Shown in pieces: positions 35,487-45,514 of a stretch of DNA of 64,000 nucleotides; the first letter of the stretch is position 1; each line of letters begins with the position of its first letter. The notes under the pieces were generated by a model. That model was not told the DNA's origin. It was given only the letters and a program-made list of their open reading frames with translations, and did no database searches. The stretch is taken from NCBI RefSeq assembly GCF_025993685.1, contig NZ_DAJPEN010000001.1:3782001-3846000 (forward strand), written 5' to 3'. Source of the DNA: Bacteroides mediterraneensis. Its GTDB lineage: Bacteria > Bacteroidota > Bacteroidia > Bacteroidales > Bacteroidaceae. The translations under genes and the position numbers were made by a program.

Positions 35487-36497
35487 TTATTTCAATAGCT
35501 GTGGAAGGAAAGAAGATACAATCAGCACCACCAGTCCTAATACCAGTATCCAGATGGTCTTTGAAGAACATCCCTTCCATTCCTTTAAGATGATTCCCCA
35601 TACGTTTGAAAATGTCACGTTCAGCGACATCAGAATACACCAGGAGAATGTCAGCAATACCGGCGAAGCCACCAGGAATCCTTTTCCCAGGCTCAGCCCG
35701 AAGAACTGACTGTACCACAACACCCCTGCCAGCGCACAGAACAGCAGATTGTTCACATACAAGGAGGTTTTTCCATAATCATTCCATGTCTTGTTCTTCG
35801 CATTCTGATAAAAACAATACACCATGTTGGTCAGGAAACCTCCGGCTGTCACCATGAGAGTGGCCGGCAAAGTCTTGTACACTTCTGCACTTTCCGGGAA
35901 GCACAAGCTCTGTCCGAATCCCAGTCCGATACTGAAGCAAGCACTCATGAAACCGGCCAGTAAAGCTACAAAAATTCCTTTGGTAAAATTGAAATCTTTC
36001 ACAGCTTTTTTCTTTTCTTCTTCATTCAGACTGACAGATTTCATATTTCCGGCATACCCAATGATACCAATACCTAGTAAAGTCATTATCACGCCGGCAA
36101 TGACCGGTAGGGTAAGCTCCTCTGTATGACCAGTGAAAACAGGGGTTAAAATCGTACCCAATCCCGCACACGTACCCAGTGAAACAGACTGCCCCAAGGC
36201 TACTCCCAAGTAACGCATACTTAACCCGAAAGTCAGTCCTCCTACTCCCCAAAGTACACCGAAAAACATCGCCCACAGCGTATCGGCAGGGTGAGCCGCA
36301 TAAACTTCAAAAAGACTGTGCCCGTCCGGAACAGCCAGCAATGCTCCCAGAAAAGGGAATATAAGCCAGGCAAATACACCCTGCACAGTCCAATACGATT
36401 CCCAGCTCCAATCTTTTATTTTATTGATCGGCACATAGCAGCTCGACTGGCAGAATGCACCGACGGCAATAATCAACAATCCGACAACGATTTCCAT
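35487..36497 (-). CDS. rhaT: L-rhamnose/proton symporter
   Basis: An inner-membrane permease that takes up L-rhamnose with a proton. It has 336 residues and about ten hydrophobic helices of the drug/metabolite-transporter fold. The N-terminal CYVPINKIKDWSWESYW and VGGLTFGLSMRYLGVALGQ are characteristic RhaT sequences. A charged, lysine-rich cytoplasmic loop (NEEEKKKAVKDFNF) lies in the middle. It follows the isomerase gene by 62 bases in the rha operon. Confidence 0.93.
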   Translation of the reverse strand: MEIVVGLLIIAVGAFCQSSCYVPINKIKDWSWESYWTVQGVFAWLIFPFLGALLAVPDGHSLFEVYAAHPADTLWAMFFGVLWGVGGLTFGLSMRYLGVALGQSVSLGTCAGLGTILTPVFTGHTEELTLPVIAGVIMTLLGIGIIGYAGNMKSVSLNEEEKKKAVKDFNFTKGIFVALLAGFMSACFSIGLGFGQSLCFPESAEVYKTLPATLMVTAGGFLTNMVYCFYQNAKNKTWNDYGKTSLYVNNLLFCALAGVLWYSQFFGLSLGKGFLVASPVLLTFSWCILMSLNVTFSNVWGIILKEWKGCSSKTIWILVLGLVVLIVSSFLPQLLK

Positions 36498-36559
36498 AGC
36501 TACTAAATTAAGCAGACCGGATGACGGAAATGAAATACCCCCGCCTCCGGACTGTAAGA

Positions 36560-37813
36560 TTATTTTCTCTTGGAAGTAACTTCTACCTCATATTTTTCAA
36601 CCTCGGCAATGTATTCCTCGCCTACCGGTACATCGTTCTTCAGGCAGAACATATCCCATACGGCAGCCCAAGGCAATGACTTACATTCTTCCAACAAAGC
36701 CAGACGCTGGAAACCACGATCGGTTTCTTCGTAATCACGCAGCGTAGTCAACGGTTCGAGCAGGGCCTGCAACAGACACTTCTGCGTAGCACGCATACCG
36801 ATTACATACGCACCGATACGGTTGATGGAAGCATCGAAATAGTCCAAACCGATATGCACACGGTTCAAAGCATCGCAACGGACGATTTCCTTGCACAAGT
36901 CGAGTGTATCGTCGTTCATGATGGTTACATGGTCGGAATCCCAACGAACCGGACGGCTGACGTGCAACATCAGTTCCGGCACATACAACAACAAAGAAGA
37001 AACCTTGTCGGCCACACTTTCTGTCGGATGGAAGTGACCGGTATCCAATGTAATCAGTTTCTGATGCTGTACTCCATAGCCGATATAGAAATCATTGGAA
37101 CCTACAGTATAACTTTCCAGACCGATACCGAATACCTTTGATTCGATGCAGTCTTTCATGTGGTCGTAGGACTGTGCAAAAATCTGATCCAGAGAATCTT
37201 TCAACAATGCACGGTACTTCATGCGGTTCACCGTGATGTCCTTGCTTCCATCATGTACCCACAAGTTCATGATACAAGAATCGTTCTGACGCTTACCCAT
37301 TTCTTCCGCAATGGCACGGCAGCGTTTGGTATGTTCAATCCAGAAATCGCGGATGCTCTTGTCCGGATTGGCCAAAGACAAGTTACCTGACTTCGGATGA
37401 GAGAAAGAAGTAGAGTTGAAATCCAGTTTCATGCCGTGCTCTTTCGACCACTGCATCCATCCTTCAAAATGCTTTACTTCTACCTGGTCACGGTCTACAA
37501 ACTGACCGCCAAATTCTCCGTAAATCTCGTGCAAGTTCAAGCGATGCTTGCCCGGTACCAAGGAAGCGGCTTTCAGAATATCCGCACGCAGTTCTTCAAT
37601 GTTACGAGCCTTTCCCGGATAGTTTCCAGTAGCTTGGATTCCTCCGGTCAAGGAACCTTTTGATTCAAAACCAGTCACGTCGTCTGCCTGCCAGCAGTGC
37701 ATGGACAGAGGAACCGACTGCAAAGTGTTCATTACAGCATCTGTATCGATACCCAATTTGGCATAGCGTTCTTTCGCTACTGCATACGCATTGATAATCA
37801 GTTGTTCTTTCAT
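36560..37813 (-). CDS. rhaA: L-rhamnose isomerase
   Basis: It interconverts L-rhamnose and L-rhamnulose in the cytoplasm using manganese. The 417-residue protein is full length. Metal and substrate residues are in NLHEIYGEFGGQFVDRDQVE, LWVHDGSKDITVNRMKYR and LDTGHFHPTESVADK; MHCWQADDVTGFE near the N-terminus is a family hallmark. Five bases separate its start from the kinase stop, so translation is probably coupled. In B. thetaiotaomicron the equivalent gene is called rhaI. Confidence 0.95.
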   Translation of the reverse strand: MKEQLIINAYAVAKERYAKLGIDTDAVMNTLQSVPLSMHCWQADDVTGFESKGSLTGGIQATGNYPGKARNIEELRADILKAASLVPGKHRLNLHEIYGEFGGQFVDRDQVEVKHFEGWMQWSKEHGMKLDFNSTSFSHPKSGNLSLANPDKSIRDFWIEHTKRCRAIAEEMGKRQNDSCIMNLWVHDGSKDITVNRMKYRALLKDSLDQIFAQSYDHMKDCIESKVFGIGLESYTVGSNDFYIGYGVQHQKLITLDTGHFHPTESVADKVSSLLLYVPELMLHVSRPVRWDSDHVTIMNDDTLDLCKEIVRCDALNRVHIGLDYFDASINRIGAYVIGMRATQKCLLQALLEPLTTLRDYEETDRGFQRLALLEECKSLPWAAVWDMFCLKNDVPVGEEYIAEVEKYEVEVTSKRK

Positions 37814-37818
37814 GACAG

Positions 37819-39297
37819 TTATTTTTTAATGATTACTTTATATTTCTGATAAGCCCCGTTCCACACCGCTGCCTCAGCAGGTGAAAAATACTCAAGCTGT
37901 ACATTAGCTGAAATTACATTCCGCATCTCCTGCAAAGAGCTTATCACCCCGGCAGCCTTTGCCTGAAGCATGATGTTGCCGATGGAAGAAGCCTCACTCG
38001 GTCCAGCCACCACCGGCAAGCTGATGGCATTGGACGTAAACTGGTTCAATAGCTTGTTGCGTGAACCACCCCCAATGATGTGCAGTTTCTCAATCGGATT
38101 GGCCGACAGTTCCCGAAACACATCAAGCACCTCCCGGTATTTCAAAGCCAGACTCTCAAAGATGACACGGATAAACTCGCCATGCGTCTGCGGAACCACC
38201 TGTCCGGTGTGGATGCAATATTCACAGATGGCCTTCGGCATATCCTGCGGATTGATAAATCCCGGGTCATCCGGATCAATGAAACATACAAACGGACGGG
38301 CAGCCTGAGCCAGTCCCACCATCTGCGGATACGTATAATCGGTTCCTTCCTTATGCCATTTCTTCAGACATTGTTCCACTATCCACATACCCGTAATATT
38401 CTTCAACAGACGGATGGTACCATCCACTCCACCTTCATTCATAATATTATAATGTGAAGTTTTCTCGTTTACTACCGGACCCTCTGTTTCAATTCCCATC
38501 AGCGACCAGGTACCCGAACTCAGATAAGCAAAATTCTTATCAGCCGCAGGAATAGCCGCTACAGCCGAAGCCGTGTCATGTCCGGCCACAGCAATTACCG
38601 GTACTGCTTCAATTTGCAGTTCCTCACACAAATCCTTGGTAAGCACTCCCACTTTTGTCCCTGGTGCCACCATTCCGGCAAACAACGACTTACTTACTCC
38701 CAGCACTTCCAGCAAGCTTTCGTCCAGCTGACGTGTTTCAGGATTCAGCAGCTGAGAAGTGGAAGCAATGGTATATTCCGCCACCATGCTCCCGGTCAGC
38801 AAATACGAAAGCGCATCCGGCATGAAAAGCAGACGATGGGCATGCATCAAACCGAAATCCTTCCGCTGCTTCAACGCGTACAATTGGAAAATGCTGTTGA
38901 AATCCATGTGCTGAATGCCTGTCTTCGCATACAACGCTTCCGCCGGCATCACCTTTTCAAAGAATTCTTCCTTTTTACCGATAGTCTGCGAATCACGATA
39001 GGCATACGGCAATCCAATAAGAGCCCCCTCTTCGTTGACAAACGCAAAATCTACTCCCCACGTATCAATACCAATAGAAGTGACAGGTATTTTCTTCTGC
39101 GCCACGGCAGCCAGTCCTTTTTTCAGGTTCTCATACAAAGAAAAAATATTCCAGTAAAAATGTCCATTCAGTTGAAGCATCTGATTCGAGAAACGACTCA
39201 CCTCTTCCAGTGTCAGTATCTCACCAGTCAATGTTCCCAAGATGGTCCGACCACTGGTTGCTCCTAAATCAAATGCAATAAAATAGTTGGAATTCAT
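37819..39297 (-). CDS. rhaB: Rhamnulokinase
   Basis: It phosphorylates L-rhamnulose at O-1 with ATP. This FGGY-family sugar kinase has 492 residues in two domains: N-terminal FDLGATSGRTILG (phosphate 1), GIDTWGVDFAFV and IQHMDFNSIFQLYAL, then GHDTASAVAAIPA, YLSSGTWSLMGIE and IGGGSRNKLLNQFTS (ATP-binding). It is the first gene of the leftward operon rhaB-rhaA-rhaT-rhaD-fucO and diverges from the AraC-type regulator. A weak -7 box lies about 30 bases upstream. Confidence 0.95.
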   Translation of the reverse strand: MNSNYFIAFDLGATSGRTILGTLTGEILTLEEVSRFSNQMLQLNGHFYWNIFSLYENLKKGLAAVAQKKIPVTSIGIDTWGVDFAFVNEEGALIGLPYAYRDSQTIGKKEEFFEKVMPAEALYAKTGIQHMDFNSIFQLYALKQRKDFGLMHAHRLLFMPDALSYLLTGSMVAEYTIASTSQLLNPETRQLDESLLEVLGVSKSLFAGMVAPGTKVGVLTKDLCEELQIEAVPVIAVAGHDTASAVAAIPAADKNFAYLSSGTWSLMGIETEGPVVNEKTSHYNIMNEGGVDGTIRLLKNITGMWIVEQCLKKWHKEGTDYTYPQMVGLAQAARPFVCFIDPDDPGFINPQDMPKAICEYCIHTGQVVPQTHGEFIRVIFESLALKYREVLDVFRELSANPIEKLHIIGGGSRNKLLNQFTSNAISLPVVAGPSEASSIGNIMLQAKAAGVISSLQEMRNVISANVQLEYFSPAEAAVWNGAYQKYKVIIKK

Positions 39298-39327
39298 GCT
39301 AAAAGTTTATTTGGTTAACGACTGTGG

Positions 39328-39441
39328 TAAAAGTAGAAAGAAAAAAATCCCCTTCCCGCGGAAGAAATGACCTTAAAATATAAGTTTTTGATTTTCCTTT
39401 TCGCAAAGCCTCAAGAGTTTAACCAAGATTTTTTATCTTTG
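39328..39441. promoter_or_regulatory. Divergent promoter region of the rha operon and its regulator
   Basis: On the plus strand TATCTTTG (39434-39441) is a perfect -7 box for the regulator gene, giving a short leader. On the minus strand TACTTTTA (39335-39328) is a one-base variant in front of rhaB, consistent with a promoter that needs activation. No convincing repeated operator was found between them. Confidence 0.5.
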
Positions 39442-39460
39442 TCCGGGAAGGGAGAAAAAA

Positions 39461-40354
39461 ATGGAAAAACACAGCATAAACTATAAATACCTGATACGAA
39501 GCCCACGAGACATTGACTGGGGTATCACAGTGAATACGGTAGGTTCGGAGCCCGTCCCTCCCAACTACCCCATCTATCCCCCTCGTACCGGACATCCCGA
39601 CGCATTTTACTTTACCCCCTCACGCGGAAGAGTACTTGACAGCTACCAGCTACTTTACATCACCCGGGGAAAAGGTTATTTCTATCCTACTCCCGACACA
39701 TTTATAGAAATCAAGGAAGGCGATATACTGATTCTCCAGCCTCACGTATGGCACAGCTATTTCCCTGACAAGAAAACCGGCTGGCAAGAATATTGGATTG
39801 GCTTTCAAGGAGTCAATATGGACAGCCGTTTCCAGAATAATTTTTTTGCCAAAGACCAGGTGGTGTACCACATCGGCGTGCAAGACAGCATCGTACAACT
39901 CTACGAACAGGCCATCCACGTGGCTATGGAAGAAAAATCAGCCTGCCAGCAGTACTTGGCCGGCATTGCCAACCTCATTTTGGGGATGACCATGTATTAC
40001 TCCCAAAACTATGAGTTCGACAATAAAGCCACCGAACAAATCGGCAAAGCCAAGGTATTCATCCGCGAGAACCTGTTGAAAGGTATCGGCCCGGAAGAAG
40101 TGGCCGACGCCCTGCACATGAGTTATTCGTGGTTCCGCAAACTGTTCAAGGAATACACCGGACTCTCTCCAGCACACTATATCCAGGAACTGAAAATCCA
40201 GCAGGCCAAAGATTTGCTGGCTACCACCCAGCGGACTACAAAGGAAATAGCCTACTACCTGAACTTTGACGATATCCCCTACTTTACAAAAGTCTTCAAG
40301 AAATATACGGGATATACCCCACAAACCTATCGGCAGAAATTCGGACGAGGATAA
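39461..40354 (+). CDS. rhaR: AraC-family transcriptional activator of rhamnose genes (RhaR-like)
   Basis: A 297-residue cytoplasmic regulator. The N-terminal half is a cupin-type ligand-binding domain (about 20-160: LYITRGKGYFY, GDILILQPHVWHSYFP); the C-terminal half is a double helix-turn-helix (about 195-295: VADALHMSYSWFRKLFKEYTG and YYLNFDDIPYFTKVFKKYTG). It diverges from the rha operon, as does the rhamnose-responsive activator of B. thetaiotaomicron, so it most likely binds rhamnose and activates rhaB onward; it may also control the GH78/GH30 pair. It ends only 8 bases from the convergent GH78 stop codon. Confidence 0.85.
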   Translation: MEKHSINYKYLIRSPRDIDWGITVNTVGSEPVPPNYPIYPPRTGHPDAFYFTPSRGRVLDSYQLLYITRGKGYFYPTPDTFIEIKEGDILILQPHVWHSYFPDKKTGWQEYWIGFQGVNMDSRFQNNFFAKDQVVYHIGVQDSIVQLYEQAIHVAMEEKSACQQYLAGIANLILGMTMYYSQNYEFDNKATEQIGKAKVFIRENLLKGIGPEEVADALHMSYSWFRKLFKEYTGLSPAHYIQELKIQQAKDLLATTQRTTKEIAYYLNFDDIPYFTKVFKKYTGYTPQTYRQKFGRG

Positions 40355-40362
40355 GAAGCCTC

Positions 40363-43300
40363 TCATTTCACTGCAAAATGATAGGTACCCGAACCCAGCT
40401 CTATTTGAAGCATGCCTTCCTGACGCATTACTTCCTTCACCCCATTTTTTCCTGCCTGCAAAACACGACCATCTTCCGTCACCTTGTCTGTCGAAGCAAC
40501 CGGCAAATAAAGTGTGGCACTCGTATTGGCCGGCACAGTGAATGAATACCTCACCTCCCCGTCTTTCACTTCCCATGCACTCTCTATCCGACCATACAAG
40601 GAATCATAATGCCCACGGGCAAAAGTCATCTGTCCGGTCGGGTCCACCCGCGGAGACAACACAAAATGCTTGAACCCCGGATGATTCTCATCCCGCATAA
40701 TCCCTAATGAATAGGCATACATCCAGGCTCCTACGGCCCCGAATGAATAATGATTGAACGAGTTCATCCGATTGTTTTCGCCAAACCCATCCACATGAGT
40801 ATAAGAATTCAGCCGCTCCCAGATGGTCGTAGCTCCCTGTTCCACGGAATACAGCCACGAAGGATAGGTGGTCTGCTGCAACAACTTGTAGGCCACGTCG
40901 TCGTAGCCATTGTCCGAAAGTGCCTTGCTAATCCAGGCCGTCCCGATGAATCCCGTCATCAGAGAATAAGCCGGATAAGTCTTTCCGTCGTCACCCACAT
41001 TTTCCCGCTGAACCGTTTGAGCGAGACGAGCTGCAAACTCTTCCCGAAGCTCCGGCGGGACAAGACCGAAGGCCAGCGGAAGCACGTACGAAGTCTGTAT
41101 GTCTACCGGTTTCCCTTTTTCAGGTCCGTCGGCCCCGGAAGAAACCGTCCGGGCCGTCACCTTATCCACATACGTACGCAGGAAGAATTCTTTCCGTTTC
41201 TGATACAAATCCGCATACCTCCGTGCCTCACTTTCCTTGCCCAATAGCTTGGACACTTTCACCATGATATCCAGGTCGTACAAGAAATAAGCTTCCCACA
41301 TCAGTGTCTTGTCGTTCTTGTTGTCCTCCGGCCCCAGCCAGTCGCCCAGATTTCCCCACACCTTCTCCTGCTCCAAGATACCCGTTTCCAGATTGATGGT
41401 CTTTGCCAGTATATAATCAATGTAGCGACCCATCGCCGCATAATGTTCCGCCAGCAAGTTCTTGTCGCCGTACTGCTGGTACACTTCCCAAGGCACCGTG
41501 ATGCCCGCGCTGCCCCACAACAGGCCCCCAAAGCCTACACCCAGCGGAGCCACATCGGGGAAACGTCCGTCTTCCCGCTGCACATCGCGCATGGCCTGCA
41601 AATAACGGCGAAGGAATTGCGGCACATCGGCCAGATAAGTCGCCGTCCGGGAGAAGACCGAGATATCCCCTGCCCAACCCAAGCGTTCGTTCCGTTGCGG
41701 ACAGTCGGTCGGGATGGAGAAGAAGTTGGCATAGGTAGACCACACGATGTTGTGCCATAGCCTATTCACCTTCTCGTTCGAGGTTTCATACTGAGAGGCA
41801 AGTCCGTCAATCGAGCTCAACACCGTGCCCTTCACACTCTCCAAGGGCAAGGCCTTGTCAATGCCCGTAATCTCGACATAGCGATATCCGTGGTAAGTGA
41901 ACCTCGGTGCAATCGTTTCCTCCCCTCCCTTGGTGATATATTTGTCCTGTGCCATTGCCGCACGGATATTCTCGAGCATAATCATCCCCTCATTGCCGGC
42001 ATAACGCGGCAGGTCCGGATATTTCACCTCGGCATAACGGAGATTGATTTCCCGGCCCGCTTCCATTCCGTGGAGCGTGATTTCAGGTACTCCCACCATG
42101 TTCTGCCCCATGTCGTACACAAAAATACCCGGCCGTACTTCTTCCACCGACCGAGCCGTCAGTTGCTGAATGGCCCGTACCGTCTGGCCATACTGGGCCT
42201 TCAGGTGAAAATCCGAATAATCGTTCACTTTCGGCACGTTTCCTCCTCCCACCTGACTGACATGATTTTCCAGCGTCACTTCCACCGCCGACTTCCACGC
42301 CGCATCCTCGTAACCCGGGCAAGACCATCCGGCGATTGCCTGTTCCTTCCGGGCGTCATAGACTTCTCCCTGAAAGAAACTGCCATACACCACCGGTCCC
42401 TGGTTGAAATACTTCCATGTGTCCGGCGAAGTGACCACCGCCTGCTGCCGTCCATTCTCGTACGTCACCACCAGCTGGGCCAGCAACGACTGACGGTCGC
42501 CAAAGAAGTTCCAGTTTTCTCCGGCATAAGTGGCACCTCCGCTCCACCACCCTTCGGCCAGCACCGCACCCAGTGCATTTTTTCCGACCTGTACCAGCTT
42601 CGTCACATCGTACACCTGATACAGGTGTGTTTTATTATACTGTGTCACGCCCGGATTGAAATAATCCTTTCCAACCCGTTGCCCGTTGAGATACATCTCA
42701 TAAATACCGCGGGAGGTGACATACAGCCGTGCTTTCTTGATTTTATTCGCAATGGTTGCAAACTCCGTACGCAGCATCGGCATGGAGTTACGGCTCGGGT
42801 TTTGTACATACCATTGCCTTCCCCCTTCTAATCGGGACGCATCCAGTGTCACGGAAGTCAGTCGGTTTTCCGGACTCCGGAAATTACGGATATCCGTCTT
42901 CACACCCGAAAAGGCCTTCGCATCCTCCAAGGCAAAGCCCACCTCACCCACTACAGGAAAGGCAATGAAATCGCCTCCCTGCCCCAAGGGATTCACATTC
43001 ACTTCCCCCAGCTGAGTTTCTCCTTTTTTCAAGACCGTGAAACCCAAGTTGGAATACAGAGAGAAAGTATGCGCCTGATACTGGTTCCCGACATTCAACA
43101 CGTCATTCGGTATCAAAAAAGATTTCAACGGTACGGAAGGCTTGTCATCGGGCTGATAACCTGCACGATAAAGATGTATCCATGCGTTTCCGCCTCCTTT
43201 CAGCGGCGTCAAGTCGAACTCCACCTTGATGTAAGAAGCATCCTTTCCATTGGAAAGATGATACAGGTTCTTGTTCGCATCCATCAACCGCTCGTCATTC

Positions 43301-43860
43301 GCTCCATACACAAAGGCTATCTTACGGGATACGGCCTGCTCCTTCATCTGGAAAGAAAAATCCAAGCGGAACACAGGCAGATAGGGTGAATAAAGTACCA
43401 TGTCCTCGTCACCACCCCCAATCCAGCGGGCTCCGTGCCAGCCATTTGCCTCGTGGTCCGTCAGCAGACTGGTTTCAAACCAGGACGTTCCTTCCTGCAC
43501 CTTTCCCTGATTGTTCCATACCTTTACCTGCCACGTATAACGGGTCGTCGGCTGCAAGGCTTCTCCCTGGTACACCACATGCTGGGAGACGTCTCCTGCC
43601 ACCTTCCCGGAATCCCATACCCGCTTTCCAGCCTCATCCTGCACAATCAGCTGATAGGCCGTCTGACAGAGACCTCTTTCCTGCGGAACAGCCGTCAGCT
43701 GCCAGCCAAACCTTGGAGCGGGGGTGTCTATGCCAAGAGGAGTCTCAGCCAACTCTACGGTCATCCCCGCCAAAGAAGGAGACTCTTTTTTATATGTATT
43801 GCTCGACAATATGATTCCCAACAAAATTGCGATAAATAAGTGCTTCCCAACCATAACCAA
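40363..43860 (-). CDS. Secreted alpha-L-rhamnosidase, GH78
   Basis: An inverting enzyme that removes terminal alpha-L-rhamnose from plant pectin side chains or glycosides. It has 1165 residues; the N-terminus (MVMVGKHLFIAILLGIIL) is a signal peptide, and starting at the second ATG, 6 bases on, changes little. Domains: N-terminal Fn3-like region (about 30-140), beta-sandwich domains to about 650, the (alpha/alpha)6 catalytic barrel (about 680-1050) with E725 and D732 in TDCPQRNERLGWAGD, and a C-terminal beta domain (DPTGQMTFARGHYDS). It follows the GH30 gene by 47 bases. The adjacent rhamnose catabolic genes fit its product. Confidence 0.93.
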   Translation of the reverse strand: MVMVGKHLFIAILLGIILSSNTYKKESPSLAGMTVELAETPLGIDTPAPRFGWQLTAVPQERGLCQTAYQLIVQDEAGKRVWDSGKVAGDVSQHVVYQGEALQPTTRYTWQVKVWNNQGKVQEGTSWFETSLLTDHEANGWHGARWIGGGDEDMVLYSPYLPVFRLDFSFQMKEQAVSRKIAFVYGANDERLMDANKNLYHLSNGKDASYIKVEFDLTPLKGGGNAWIHLYRAGYQPDDKPSVPLKSFLIPNDVLNVGNQYQAHTFSLYSNLGFTVLKKGETQLGEVNVNPLGQGGDFIAFPVVGEVGFALEDAKAFSGVKTDIRNFRSPENRLTSVTLDASRLEGGRQWYVQNPSRNSMPMLRTEFATIANKIKKARLYVTSRGIYEMYLNGQRVGKDYFNPGVTQYNKTHLYQVYDVTKLVQVGKNALGAVLAEGWWSGGATYAGENWNFFGDRQSLLAQLVVTYENGRQQAVVTSPDTWKYFNQGPVVYGSFFQGEVYDARKEQAIAGWSCPGYEDAAWKSAVEVTLENHVSQVGGGNVPKVNDYSDFHLKAQYGQTVRAIQQLTARSVEEVRPGIFVYDMGQNMVGVPEITLHGMEAGREINLRYAEVKYPDLPRYAGNEGMIMLENIRAAMAQDKYITKGGEETIAPRFTYHGYRYVEITGIDKALPLESVKGTVLSSIDGLASQYETSNEKVNRLWHNIVWSTYANFFSIPTDCPQRNERLGWAGDISVFSRTATYLADVPQFLRRYLQAMRDVQREDGRFPDVAPLGVGFGGLLWGSAGITVPWEVYQQYGDKNLLAEHYAAMGRYIDYILAKTINLETGILEQEKVWGNLGDWLGPEDNKNDKTLMWEAYFLYDLDIMVKVSKLLGKESEARRYADLYQKRKEFFLRTYVDKVTARTVSSGADGPEKGKPVDIQTSYVLPLAFGLVPPELREEFAARLAQTVQRENVGDDGKTYPAYSLMTGFIGTAWISKALSDNGYDDVAYKLLQQTTYPSWLYSVEQGATTIWERLNSYTHVDGFGENNRMNSFNHYSFGAVGAWMYAYSLGIMRDENHPGFKHFVLSPRVDPTGQMTFARGHYDSLYGRIESAWEVKDGEVRYSFTVPANTSATLYLPVASTDKVTEDGRVLQAGKNGVKEVMRQEGMLQIELGSGTYHFAVK

Positions 43861-43907
43861 TAGTATTATCTTAGATTATAAATTTTCGATACTTCTTCTA
43901 TATTGTA

Positions 43908-45419
43908 TTATTTCATTTCAAACGTATTCATGGAATGAGGAGCCAACACCACTTCCAAATAACGCTTGCCCAACTTTACGGTCAGCTTTTGTGACTCTTC
44001 CTTGAAGTTTCCGGCTATCACCACATACTTCTTCGCCGGAGTCCTTACCACCAGCACCGGTTTCTTGTCGTCTCCCTCCGGCTTATAGGCCAATACTTCC
44101 GAACCGGAAGCGATGTAATGAGCATAATGCTTCACCGCAAAATATTCAGGCGTATACGTAAACGTACGTGTCTTTGAATCGACCCGAATCAAGGCGTTCT
44201 GTTTCCATCCCCAGGTGCTTTCTCCATTATCCAAAAGGATAAAATTCCAAAGGTTATACTCGTTGCATCCGTTCCCCAAATAATGATTGATTAACTCAAA
44301 GGTATGTTCGCCCGACTTCCAGTCAAAGCTTCCCCAGCCACATTCACTCTCGGAACAAATGTAACTCCAGTCGGGATGCTGTTGCCGGATAGCGGCCAGA
44401 ATCTCGCGTCCTTCCCATTGGAAGCCCATTCCGGAAACACAATCTTGCAATTGCTTATCCGAAAGCATCTTCTCCACATGATCCTGCCGGTTCGTGTTCA
44501 GCGTGCCTAAATACAACTTCACCTCCGGATGCGCCTTTTTCAGTGCCGGAGCCAGGTAATCCCGATTAAAGAGGATAGTTCCTTCTGCCGTCCATGCACA
44601 TCCGGGATAGGGGGTATAGCTGTAAGCCTCATTCTGATACATCACCATATCAATAGGGATGCCTTCTGCCTTGTAGGCATCAATGAACTTACAGAAGTAA
44701 TTGGCATAAGTCTGCAAATAACGGGGGTCTTGTATCATATAGTCGGTAGTAGCCAGCTGACGGGGGAATTTCCCTTTACGTTCTCCTACCAGTTTCATCT
44801 CGTCCGGATCGGTCGTTCCACCTACATTTCCATAAAGCAGATAGTCCAATTTCGGCGACAGATGATTGGACGGACTGCTCAACACCGGGTAATCTCCATT
44901 TATTTTCAGCCAGCTGGGGGGAGACCAGGGAGAAATCCAGAAGGTGAGTGCCGGATTGTATTTCTGTGCCGCCCGAATGAAAGGAATAATCGCCTGTTTA
45001 TCCCGGTCGATGTTGAAGTAGCGTAATTCAAAATCACCTTCCACCTCATCGCAACTGTACCAGGAACGGGCATAGTCGTTGGCACCCAATGAAATCCGTC
45101 CCCGCCCGATACGCAAATCACCATCCGGGGCAAATACCTTTTTCAAGATTTCATCCTGCTCTTCACGGGTCAGCGCGCCCAGCGCATCCCAACAAAGCTC
45201 ATTGAAAGTAACTCCCCAGGTCTTAAACGTGGTTATTTTAGCCTTTTCGTCCACAGACACATCCGGAAGGACATTTACTTCGCTTTTCAAGCGGACAGTG
45301 GATTGTTGCCAAGTTGCATTCTCACTGCTATGTATCCAGTTATAAGTTTGAGCGGAAAGCTGTACGGCCCCTAAGGTAAACAGACAGCTAATACAATACA
45401 TTTTCAATCGAGTTTTCAT
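43908..45419 (-). CDS. Secreted GH30-family glycosidase
   Basis: A 503-residue retaining glycosidase with a signal peptide ending near VQLSAQ. The GH30 fold is shown by GVTFNELCWDALG, RIGRGRISLGANDYA, WISPWSPPSWLK, the acid/base E264 in MYQNEAYSY, and the nucleophile region CSESECGWG (E357 or E359), followed by a beta-sandwich domain (about 415-503). Family members act as beta-glucosidases, beta-1,6-glucanases, beta-1,6-galactanases or xylanases; I cannot assign the subfamily. It is the first gene of a two-gene unit with the GH78 rhamnosidase, so a rhamnose-decorated plant glycan is plausible. Upstream lie a weak -7 box (TACTTTTA at 45463-45456) and a tandem palindrome array. Confidence 0.88.
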   Translation of the reverse strand: MKTRLKMYCISCLFTLGAVQLSAQTYNWIHSSENATWQQSTVRLKSEVNVLPDVSVDEKAKITTFKTWGVTFNELCWDALGALTREEQDEILKKVFAPDGDLRIGRGRISLGANDYARSWYSCDEVEGDFELRYFNIDRDKQAIIPFIRAAQKYNPALTFWISPWSPPSWLKINGDYPVLSSPSNHLSPKLDYLLYGNVGGTTDPDEMKLVGERKGKFPRQLATTDYMIQDPRYLQTYANYFCKFIDAYKAEGIPIDMVMYQNEAYSYTPYPGCAWTAEGTILFNRDYLAPALKKAHPEVKLYLGTLNTNRQDHVEKMLSDKQLQDCVSGMGFQWEGREILAAIRQQHPDWSYICSESECGWGSFDWKSGEHTFELINHYLGNGCNEYNLWNFILLDNGESTWGWKQNALIRVDSKTRTFTYTPEYFAVKHYAHYIASGSEVLAYKPEGDDKKPVLVVRTPAKKYVVIAGNFKEESQKLTVKLGKRYLEVVLAPHSMNTFEMK

Positions 45420-45514
45420 GGTAAGTACAGATTTTAGTTTTATCTAAAGACGACATAAAAGTATTAATTTTAAATCTAACACAGCATTCAAAAGAAAACT
45501 TATCAGTATTTTTT

